Positions 48,842-58,739 of a stretch of DNA of 64,000 nucleotides are shown in pieces. The DNA lies in NCBI RefSeq assembly GCF_019649055.1, contig NW_026570225.1:3348001-3412000 (forward strand), written 5' to 3'. The position numbers were made by a program, and so were the translations under genes. Numbering within the stretch: the stretch's first letter is position 1; every line of letters begins with the position of its first letter. The notes below the pieces were generated by a model. It had not been told where the DNA came from and did no database searches. It saw nothing but the letters and a program-made list of their open reading frames with translations. This DNA comes from Paramacrobiotus metropolitanus (taxonomy: Eukaryota; Tardigrada; Eutardigrada; Parachela; Macrobiotidae).

Positions 48842-51800
48842 TTTTTACATTTAACAATTATTCGTAACAGCAAAGATTTGCTGTTATGCAGGAAGTGTGA
48901 AGCGTTATGACAGGGAAGGTTCAAAGGAATTTGCGTACGAGTACGAAATGGAATATTACGCATCCGGAGCTTTGGAGATTTACAACTTATGATGAATCGG
49001 AATAAATGGTCGATACGAGCCGGAGCTGTGACGGGGATAATGCGCAGTACATGAAGTTTTCTGGGCATGGCTGGGAAGGTCTACCAACAGCGCATTTCCG
49101 GTTCCTCTGTCTGGCTATCAACATTCACCGTCGTTCAGTGAACGCTGAATAGACCAGTCGCTCATTTGTCAGTAGAAATAAGTACTGTACTTACTGGCTG
49201 TGTGTATTCTGTGTAGTAACCGCCCAGTCCAATGCGTGCGAAGTGTGCACTGTACGCGGTAAAGTACGGTACAGCCGATCTATCATGTTGGCTCCCTTTC
49301 ATCATCACGTTCATCCCAAATTTGGGCTGCCTTCACAATATCTGGATACATGTCCGAGAGGAGTTTGACTTTTCATTGATAGTATTAGATCAGACTTCCG
49401 GGGCTTGTCTGAGGGAAAGAAGTGGCTGTCTCTTGACGGGTATGCAGTGTGTGCGATATATATTTCTCAATTTGTTTGTTTGCCCTGTCGCGCAGTGTAA
49501 ATCTTGTTAATGTCAGCCGTCTGGTGACTGTTTAACGTGTTTTCTTAGATTAGGCCAGACCGGTCGCTGCGTGGAGTGTGTTGTGATTCGTGTGAAAACA
49601 TCATCATCATCACCTCTCAATATCATGACCGTGGCCAGAATGCCGCACTGGTTCGGGCACGAGCGCGAAACATATCGCTGCACGGTGAAGTATCTGGACG
49701 ATTCATCATGGGAGACCACGTATACTAAGAGCGAAGACAGCCAGAAGCTCTTCGACCGGATCTGCGACCATCTTAATCTCATTGAAAAGACTACTTTGGC
49801 CTGCGTTTTGTTGACGAGAAGCAGCGTCGCTGGCTGGATTTAGGAAGAATGCACGGAAGCAGCTGAAGAAGGCCGGAAAAGATGTGGACAATGTTATACT
49901 GTGTTTCCGCGTCAAATTCTACCGCCCGATCCCATACTGCGCCTCCGCAGGAGCTGACGCTTTATCAGTTATTCCTGCAGTTGCGTCGCGATCTCCAGGT
50001 AAAACACGGTGCTCTGCGTCACTGTGTATGGCGCTGAAAAGTTCGATTAGGGATTTTCTTGAGAGCGGGTATTGTGTGAGTGTGTGAATGCGAGTTGCCA
50101 GTGGAAGAGCGACAACCGGCACTCCACTCGCTATTGATTTCTATTTTTTTTGCGTGATCATATTGATTGGCAGTTCATATATGCGGGAGCGTGCATCGGT
50201 TGTTTCATGCGTTATAGTTAGTAATCGGCGGGCTTGACAGTGACATGCGTCAGCAGTATCAGTTAATCCTTTTAAGCATTTTTCCTTTTTAAGAGCATCG
50301 CCAGAATCCGGATTCCGGATCCTGGGACCACCAAATTGTATGCACTTTATAGGAGTATGCAGGAGATCCCATTACGCAAAAAATTATCGTGCAGCGTACC
50401 AGATTTTCGACGATTGTGCTTAAAACTAGCGACAAAAACAGTTTGATTTTGAAATTAGGATGGTTTTAGCTGATATACTGCAGAAACTATTATTCGGAAT
50501 TATTTATCAATTTGTAAAAAGCGTAATACCGGAATTTGAATGATTTCGTAACTTTTGAACCATGTGTATATGCTATCGTCATCACGGACATGACAGATGA
50601 GTCAGGACGGCACCGGTTTTAACAGACGATCAGTGATTTTTTTGTTTTACACATTTATTATTACAAAAGTGACAAAACCCGCCATAACGTTAAAAAAGCG
50701 AATGGCCAACATTCTACTAGCAAATTATGATGGTCAGTGCGTAAGGGAAGCATTAGCCGCTTGATCGGGGGAATTGTGTGGAAGTCATAGATAGATCATT
50801 GTATGTGTTACAAAAGTGTTCTAACTATTGGCAGCCATACTAATCAATGTAATCATTACCGTAATTGTGTTCCAGGTATTTTGATCTATTTATTCCCTGC
50901 GTGGTGGCTGTACATGTTGGTAGTTAAGCGTATTAAAGCGCCATTGCAAGAAAACATGTACAGCTTGGATTATCGATTCAGATTGAAAATTATTACTTAA
51001 TTATATCCCCGTCTCTCATAAGACAACCGGTACACTGTAAACTGTAGAAGATTATTGTGTTCAATACAGACTGTGGTACTTATGTGGCATTGAAATTGCG
51101 AGAACTGATCGTGATTGCCAGAGTGGCAGACTTGTCGGAGAGTTGCAGTTGCGGGAATTCATCAATTTATTTGCAGTGAGATGGGTCGATAGGGAAGTCC
51201 TGGTCAATATGGACTGTTGTTAATTACTTATCCTTACGTGCTTGGGGATGCTGACAGTCGACGTAGCCGCTGCTTGTTCAAAAGAGCTACATCACTTCAC
51301 AATCAGGCAGAAGCATTAACACTGTTCTTACCAGTGGGAGAGGGCGTAATGTATTACTTAACTAATTTTTATTAGATTAGCTAAGTAAGAAAATCTTGGA
51401 TCCAGTGAATTTATTTTTAATGTTTAGTTGAACAATTGAACCGCTGACTGGTGAAGTACATCGTTTTTTGTTGCTCAAATTTGATTTCGATCAATTTTGG
51501 TCATAATAAAGGTCGTTCTTTTGAAGATTATTAATTTGAGAGTAACGGTGCATCTAGCTTTTACGCAGTGAGAAAGTTATGTAATTCCGTTTCGGTGTGC
51601 CGTTGATTCACGTAGCATAAGATTTTTCTTGCTGTCTTGATCGTTTGCGGTCTGAGTGTTACATTTAATTGTAAGGGTAAGAGTATGCACTGCACATTTG
51701 AGATTTCTAACATATGGTCGGAAACAGTTGTTTTGTGGGCAGTTAAGCCGGTTTGAAAAAGAAGACTGCAAGCTCGATCTAAGCCATTACGTCCTCGAGC

Positions 51801-53407
51801 CCAGTGGAATATTTATTGGATGCATACTGAGGAGAAAATTACGGCAGTTCAATCTGGCAGGTTTAGCGGAATGTACATTTCGTGGTGTTAGATTTTCTGA
51901 AGAGTTAATGAGACCACAGCGTCCTGGGGTTAATGATGACGTAGATTCTCCTGACGTTCGAATGTTGAGCAAGATATTTAGAGGCATCATTATGCCCATT
52001 GAAATTGCTGATGGGCGTTTCTGATGTTGTATTACAGTAATGAATTTTTTCTTTTAGCATGGACGACTTTATGGATCATCGGGCGATGAAGCCATACTAC
52101 TGGTAATTCTCAGTTTTATCAGACAATGTGATACTCATATATACGAGTACTAATTTTTGCAATTTCAGGCGTGCATCCTCCAGTCAGAACTCGGTAACAT
52201 TTCAGCGGGTATAGTAAATGTTCCAGAAGACTATCGCGTATTAATGAAACACGGGAAAAAAGGCGAAACCAAAACCATCGAACAGTGGCACTACCTGCGC
52301 GACTTAAGCCCTTCGGAGTGTGAGAAGCGCTTTGTGGAACAGGCTGCCCGCCTGGACACCTTCGGCATTGATCCCCATCAAGTGAAGAATGAGGAAGATC
52401 AGTCGGTTTTTCTGGGCTACAATCATTTTGGCATCATTGCTTTTCAAGGCTCAAAACGCATCCTCCATCTGGACTGGGCCCACATCCTGAAAATGTCTTA
52501 CGAAGGCCGCACCTTCCTAGTACAGTTCATGCGAGAATCCAAGCCACAGACCCGCGGCTTAAAGTGCCCCACGTCCAAAGCGGCCAAGCAATTGTGGCGG
52601 AATGCATTGGAGACCAAGATCTTCTTCACAGCCCCGACCAGCAAGACCATCAAGCCGGTCTCAAACGGCTCCACCATCTTTTCTCGTGCATCACGTGTCC
52701 GCTTCTCTGGGCGTGTGGCACGAGAAGCCATGGAAGCCAGCTCGACTCTGCACCGTTCCGGTGTGACATTCCAGCGAGCGGCCTTTGCACATAAGCTCGA
52801 GCCGGACGTGTATGAGGGCGTTGTGGCCACGCCAGCCCTTCACCGGCGCGCCAGCCTCTTTCCCAAACCCAAAGAATCCGGCAGCGGATCGCCGGTACCC
52901 GGTGAAAACCGGTCGGAAGAGTTGATAGTAGTGACGCCGGAGCCACCCGCCTATATGGAGGCCGTTCCCTCGGAGGTGCACCATCCACCTGCCTCTCCGT
53001 CTCCGTTCGATATGCCACCAGAACCGTCATCTAGCACCAAACTTCCTTCACCTATGCCGTCGCGAACTGGTAGCGATCTACAGTTTAGACGACCGGTAAC
53101 GGAAAGCATATTAGCCAGGGCTAAGCAGGAGATGGATCAGAATATCGATGATATTTTAAGTAATGGACGGTTTGAGCTGACCAGAGAAATCTCGCAGACA
53201 GTACAGCCGGCATCCGCCGCTGTCGCTGTGCAGCATCGACAGTCGGCGTTGGGAACGGTAGCCGTAGTTGGACTGATTTCCGGGACAGCTATATTGGGCA
53301 TTTACACCCTATATGATACAAACTGGTTGTCGCCCGCACCGCTGTTAGCAGCGATGGACAGCATTCGAGAATTCGTCGCGAGTCATGTGCTTTCCTGGTG
53401 GAATTAA
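47072..53407 (+). CDS. FERM-domain protein, FRMD3/FRMD5 type
   Basis: Exons 47072-47455, 52058-52102 and 52169-53407, all phase 0; 555 residues (human FRMD5 about 570). The FERM ubiquitin-like lobe covers about residues 15-100 (YRCTVKYLDD, LIEKDYFGLRFVDEKKQRRWLD), the middle lobe about 100-215 (LFLQLRRDLQ joined to HGRLYGSSGDEAILL), the C lobe about 225-310 (FGIIAFQGSKRILHLDWAHI). A FERM-adjacent stretch with SRVRFSGRVAREAMEASS follows, then a Pro/Ser-rich linker and a transmembrane segment at about 505-525 near the carboxyl end, as in FRMD3 and FRMD5. These proteins tie membrane to actin and cadherin. The first intron (4.6 kb) contains the second, broken copy of exon 1. An additional 5' exon cannot be excluded. 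Confidence 0.88.
48845..51356 (+). repeat. Tandem duplication, copy 2
   Basis: Direct copy of 46287-48841, about 45 bp shorter. Differences are mainly one- to four-base losses, often in runs or dinucleotide repeats (for example the GT run near 50075). That error profile can arise from uncorrected long reads or a retained second haplotype, as well as from decay of a true paralogous segment. The replaced 70-bp block argues for real sequence difference, not only read error. Confidence 0.8.
49626..50000 (+). pseudogene. Frameshifted copy of FERM exon 1
   Basis: Matches 47072-47455 but has lost a base after LNLIEK (near 49789), three bases in the DEKKQR region, another base near 49843 and further bases downstream, so the frame closes after about 72 codons. 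It keeps the CTCCAG/GTAAAA splice donor. Splicing it into the downstream exons would break the FERM domain, so it is probably skipped or not real in the genome. Confidence 0.75.
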
Positions 53408-54075
53408 ATGAATTTCAAGTGAGAAGCGGCACCGGTGGATGTGTTAGTTAACGTTAACGGGATGATATGACAATGGTTCTGGTCAGTGTGGCAGAATTAT
53501 GTATCATGGCTTTGATGATACGAAATGCTTTACAGTCTGTCAGATTATTTCTGTAGTCAGCAGTTTTAACGGTTTTATATTTTAACTTTTAAAAATTTTT
53601 CTTCGGTTTTATTGTGAGTTTGAATCTGATTGTCTGTTGTTTGTGCACAAACCATGACTTCTAGTTTAAAGCGTAATTATTTCGATTCTTCAAAAAAACG
53701 AACTTTCGGTGAATGAATCACTTTTTTATTGCGCCATAATATTAAACTGGCAGGAAAAATTGCTCTGCAGCAAAACCACCTTCAACATTTGAAGTGGAAT
53801 AATAAGCTGCCCAGTATAAAAAAGGAAAATACGAAGGAATGCAAAAGCACAAAAAGTAGTACTTTGTACACAGTAAGTAATAAAAGTGTTCTAAAAATTT
53901 AAGGCTGTAACAGTGCAATCGGTGCATGCAAAATCTACCAACGAAAAACAAACGAAACTAATCAAATCGAACTGAAAAAACAATAAACACTGCGGTACGA
54001 ACGGAACGACGAAATAAACCCTAACTGGTCCGTTCCAAAAAAATACAGAAACAAATATCAAACAAGCCCGAGAAG
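53408..54075. other. 3' flanks of convergent genes
   Basis: Spacer between the FERM gene (+) and the ligase-like gene (-). AT-rich, no gene seen. Confidence 0.45.
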
Positions 54076-55558
54076 TCATTCGGAAGCGTCATCGTCGTGC
54101 TTCGGAGCGAATGTATCAAGAAATGTTCGCTGATCCAGTTCACCGGGTTCGGGATTATCGGGATCGTCGGCCTTTGTAATGTCGCGAATTCCAATGTCAT
54201 CCGTTCGTCCAGTCTCTTTCAGGTAGCGATTCCAAATGACTGGATACTGTCCAAATAATTCCTTACTCTCGATCTTCCCGCTGTTCAGCTGTTCGCCTAA
54301 CCATTCCAAGAATCCCACCGTCAAAGATTCCCACGCTTTCGCCGATTTATCATCCATGCCCAGCCAGCGGCGAATCTCCTTAACCCGCTTCTGCATGCGC
54401 TCCCTGGCGTCACTCAATTGAAACTTTTGTCCTGGATCGCGTCGCATTTTGGATGCGGCGTTTTTGGCTTTCTCGCGCACGGCTCGCACAATAATGTACC
54501 AAATGGTTTTCTTCTTCAGCAATCCGATTACCTCATCGTTTTTATTCACAAAATACAATACCTCCCCTTCGTAGCCATGTCCTCGACGGATAGCCAGTAA
54601 TTTATCTCCCAAATCCCGATGCTTCACCACTTCGTAACCTGTGACATGCAGGTGGAAAGCGCGACCGACTTCCTGGCAGAAATCGGGCGGAACGCACAGT
54701 TCATCTTCGTACACCGTCGCTTCCAGATCGGTCTTCGACCAGCTGATGAGGAACAGTTTGGGCGCAGTGAGATACGATAAATCTTCAATGTGCTGATAAT
54801 GCGGCAGCAGGATTTCCAACACCGCCGTTAATTTCGTGTGGTGGAAGAAACTGAACAAGGCATTGCGGTCGGCCACGTCCATGGCCTGGAAGAAGGAGAA
54901 ACACGACGACGCCACATCCCGCGCAACAAGGTACCGCGACTCCGAGTACTTTTCAATATCCTTTTTTAAACAACAAATGCACATTTTTCGACCCGGCGAT
55001 CACATAGAAATCACCGTCAATCCACCGCACAGTAAAATGCGCCGCTTCACCGTTCATCTTCTTCGTACAGATCACGCGTTCCGCCTCGGAGATCGGTCGG
55101 ACAAAATACTTTTGGAATTTAAACCCATCTCCGATATCCCGATCGTCATCATCGCCCAGTCCCCCCGTGAATTTCTTCAGTGCGAAGATGACGCAATCGC
55201 TAGTTCGCTCGGATGTTTCTGTGTTGTGCAGCTCCAGCACACAGTTGCCGCGCGCCACGCGCTGTCGAAAGGCCGCATTCTGATCGTACACTTTATCATC
55301 GGGACCGCGAGAAAACACCCTCGCGTCCACCAGTTCGCCTTGTAGATGTTGAGGAAGGATGCCAGTAGGAATGGCTCCGGAAACGCTTTTCAAATTCTTT
55401 TGATTCGCAGTCCAAGATAACCAGTTTTTGGCATTCTGATCGCGCGACGCATCATCGGTTTCTTCCAGCAGATACGTTTTCAGCCGGTCCACAAACTGAG
55501 GCTGAATCAAATGTGATAACTTTTCAAACAACTCTTCTTTAGAAACCAGATGAGCCAT
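54076..55558 (-). CDS. RNA/DNA-ligase-like nucleotidyltransferase, frameshifted once
   Basis: Intronless, ATG at 55558, stop at 54076; two frames meet at a run of six T on the plus strand (54962-54967, A6 on the coding strand). Dropping one base gives 493 residues. Motif I of covalent nucleotidyltransferases is visible as KMNG (Lys167 the likely adenylated residue), followed 19 residues later by GSKN, the same spacing as in T4 Rnl1-type RNA ligases. Later come an LEIL motif (III-like), EGEVLYF (IV-like, near 335) and LLKKKTIWY (V-like, near 350). A basic helical tail of about 130 residues ends acidic. Function as an RNA or DNA ligase is inferred from motifs; substrate unknown. I cannot match it to a named animal gene. 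The shift may be a sequence error, a recent mutation or recoding. Confidence 0.65.
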
Positions 55559-55899
55559 GTTTGCGAAAGCGTTTCCAGAACGGTAATTTTATGGTACGTA
55601 GATGTGACATATCGCAGAGATTACACTGGCAGTGGGTGTAAATACGGCAGTGAGCAATCAGCACCGGAAGTGTTCCACGCTTCTCAAAATGATCTTGAAA
55701 AGTAGCGAATGGCGACAGGTAGGAGGTGTGGCCAACGATAAGAAACCAGCTGACTTGGCATGCTTCCTGTGAAATCCATGCGGCCCAGCTGATCACTACT
55801 CGAACCCGCAAGTGGCCGCTGCGCTTACTGGGAACGACAATTGATTTCATTCTGTAGCGATTTGTGGTTCTGCAGATCTTTTCATTACACTTAACGAAA
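55559..55899. promoter_or_regulatory. Shared divergent promoter region
   Basis: Only 341 bp separate the ATG of the ligase-like gene (-) from that of ALDH6A1 (+), so both promoters must lie here and may be bidirectional. No TATA box is seen. The assignment rests on geometry only. Confidence 0.5.
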
Positions 55900-58345
55900 A
55901 TGGCAGCCATTGTTTTACGTAGTTTTGCTACCAATCTTGGGTACAATCAGCTGTTGATGCGGTCATACGCATCGACGGCGGCTGTGCCTAAAGTCAAGAA
56001 TTTCATCAATGGCCAAATGGTGGACTCCACAACCAACCAGTGGATTGATCTGAAGAATCCCGCTACAAATGAAGGTGAAGCAGCATTTAATGAAAAATGT
56101 TACATGCTGTTAAAGATAGGCTAAGATAACACATTTGATTGACTTGTGTTTTTTTTCGGTTGTATAGTCATTTGCAAAGTTCCTAAAAGCACCAACCGCG
56201 AAATGGAGGATGCTGTTGCGGCAGCGAAGGTTTGTATCTGAATCTGCTTACACTCTCTGCTTCTGCTGTCGATAACTAAAAAAATGTATTGTGTTGTATC
56301 GTCTTCTACTGAATTATTTATGTTTTAATTATGATTTGATTTGTTCCTAAAGGTTAAAATAATTGAATATTATTGCGCTGTTTTTCACTGTGTAGGGGGT
56401 ACACAGTGTTACAATGTTAATAGACGAATGCGGACGTGTACCTTCGTATTGCTATTTACTATGACAGTATCCGCGGTAAAAATTGCAATTTCTTGCTGAC
56501 TGCATTTTAGCAAGCCTTCAAAACATGGTCAAAAACTTCCATATTGACCCGGCAGCAAGTGATGTTTCGCTACCAAGCGTTGATACGACAAAATATGAAA
56601 GAACTGGCAAAATTGATCACCGAAGAACAAGGCAAAACGCTGGTGGATGCGGAAGGAGATGTTCTGCGCGGATTGCAGGTAAAGATTGTGTAGGTCTGTA
56701 AATTTGTGCCGCATGAATGATGCAAAGCAGCAGGCTGGAAGTGAAGCATAATTATAATACCGTTGCAGTGCCTTTATCTTGGAATTCTTATAATATTTTA
56801 TGGTGGTTTTTGTTCCGTGTTGTAATAATTTTACTGATTTGACCATTTAGGTCGTGGAGCACTGCTGCAGCATCACTTCTCTGCAGCTGGGAGAGACTTT
56901 ACCGTCCGTTTCAAAAGACATGGATACAATGACATTCCGCGTGCCGCTTGGTGTTTGCGCAGGCATTACTCCCTTCAATTTCCCAGTGAGTGCTTTGAAT
57001 ACGCCTTGATTGCATTGACATTGGATGCTTCTATAGCATTGTGTCTTTTTATCCATAATATATGCAACCATTGCAATTTCCAATGCAGGCAATGATCCCG
57101 CTCTGGATGTTCCCATTGGCGCTCGTATGCGGCAACACCTACGTGATCAAGCCATCGGAAAGAGACCCGGGTGCCTGCATGAAACTGGTGGAACTGGGCC
57201 AGGAAGCCGGTATTCCCGACGGATGCGTCAACGTCATTCACGGCCAGCACGATGCGGTCAACTTCATCTGCGACCACCGGGACATTCATGCCATCTCCTT
57301 TGTCGGCTCCGATAAAGTGGGACGGTACATCTACGAGCGGGGATCAAAGAACGGCAAACGTGTGCAAGCCAATCTCGGAGCGAAAAATCATGGTGTCGTT
57401 ATGCCGGATGCTAACAAGGAAAACACCCTCACTCAGGTAAATCGGTAAAACGATATTTAAAATAATTCACCTTAAATTAAAAAATTATGTGTACAGGCGG
57501 TTCTTTTTGGGCTTGCGACAATATTGATTGAACGTGTGAAGAACGACAAAGTTTTTAATAAGTTGCTTTTGTAGCTTGTTGGTGCCGCTTTCGGGGCTGC
57601 CGGTCAGCGCTGCATGGCCTTGTCGACGGCAGTTTTCGTTGGAGAATCCAGAAAATGGATCCCTGATTTGGTGGAGAAAGCGAGGAAACTGCGAGTTAAT
57701 GCTGGCCATGTGCAGGATGCAGATTTGGGCCCTGTTATCTCGCCCGAAGCCAAGGACCGCATTTTGGAGCTAATTCAGAGTGGCTTAAAAGAAGGTGCTA
57801 AACTAGTACTGGACGGACGCGATGTCAAAGTTCAAGGTGTGTATGCGAACAGATTGCACTGAAGCGATGGATATATGAGATATTTCTACCTGATTATTGC
57901 ATGATTACTCTTAGGCTACGAAAAGGGCAACTTTGTCGGCCCAACCATTCTGGCCGATGTGAAGCCCGATATGGAATGCTATAAGGAAGAAATCTTTGGC
58001 CCAGTGCTGTGTGTACTCACGGCGGAGACGCTTGATGATGCCATTAAGCTCATCAATGAGAATCCATACGGAAACGGCACAGCCATTTTCACCACCAATG
58101 GCGCTGCGGCTCGCAAGTTCACCAATGAAGTGGATGTTGGACAGATTGGTGTCAATGTGCCGATCCCAGTTCCGTTGCCCATGTTCAGTTTTACCGGTTC
58201 CAGGGCGAGTTTCGCAGGTGACAGCAATTTCTACGGGAAGTCTGGCATTCAGTTTTACACGCAGATGAAAACGATAACACAATTATGGCGTGAGCAGGAT
58301 GTCACTGATACACGCTCAGCCACCGCCATGCCCATTATGCAGTAA
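55900..58345 (+). CDS. ALDH6A1: Methylmalonate-semialdehyde dehydrogenase (acylating)
   Basis: Seven exons: 55900-56074, 56168-56229, 56511-56678, 56851-56985, 57089-57436, 57575-57836, 57915-58345; 1,581 bp, 526 residues (human 535). A mitochondrial targeting start ([20 protein letters not shown], Arg- and Ser-bearing, no acids) precedes the dehydrogenase fold. The CoA-dependent enzyme converts malonate and methylmalonate semialdehydes to acetyl- and propionyl-CoA in valine and thymine/uracil breakdown. Seen motifs: [12 protein letters not shown], the NAD-binding [11 protein letters not shown], catalytic Cys309 in [12 protein letters not shown], and [18 protein letters not shown] polyadenylation signal AATAAA is at 58454-58459. 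Tail to tail with nicalin. Confidence 0.96.
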
Positions 58346-58453
58346 ACGATTTTATCTGTTCTTATTTGTCACGTCAAAATTAGATAAAAAGTATAACAAT
58401 TACGACCAGAATAAAGGGGAACTGTCGTCGAACGTTGAAGATTCTAATGTCGT

Positions 58454-58459
58454 AATAAA
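58454..58459 (+). terminator. Polyadenylation signal of ALDH6A1
   Basis: AATAAA 109 bp past the stop codon, the first canonical hexamer downstream on this strand. Confidence 0.5.
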
Positions 58460-58739
58460 TACCAATCGGAATACTTGTTCCTGAAGTGAGCGCTACAGAT
58501 CTGGCTGAAATGCCACCAGTACTTACGTAAAAAGAAGTTAACCAACAGTTCAATAACCATGGTCATTGAAAATAACAATGTTTAAGCAATCACCGCTTGC
58601 ATGCTTTTTCGGGTTATTTTAGAACGATTAAAACAGGGTCAAACATAAGACAATTCAAAAAAATCACAACAGTTGCCAAAATATCGGTATGCATCCGAAT
58701 CAAAACATGTACAGCAGCCGCCAGCAAACAACGCAGTCT

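Noticed and set aside
51656-52024. 122-codon plus-strand frame just before FERM exon 2
   Set aside because: No family motif, no phase-compatible join to the next exon, and the FERM domain is complete without it.
54953-55010. Intron instead of a frameshift in the ligase-like gene
   Set aside because: A GTGATT..GAAAAG intron would remove the conserved GSKN element; a one-base change in the A6 run is simpler.
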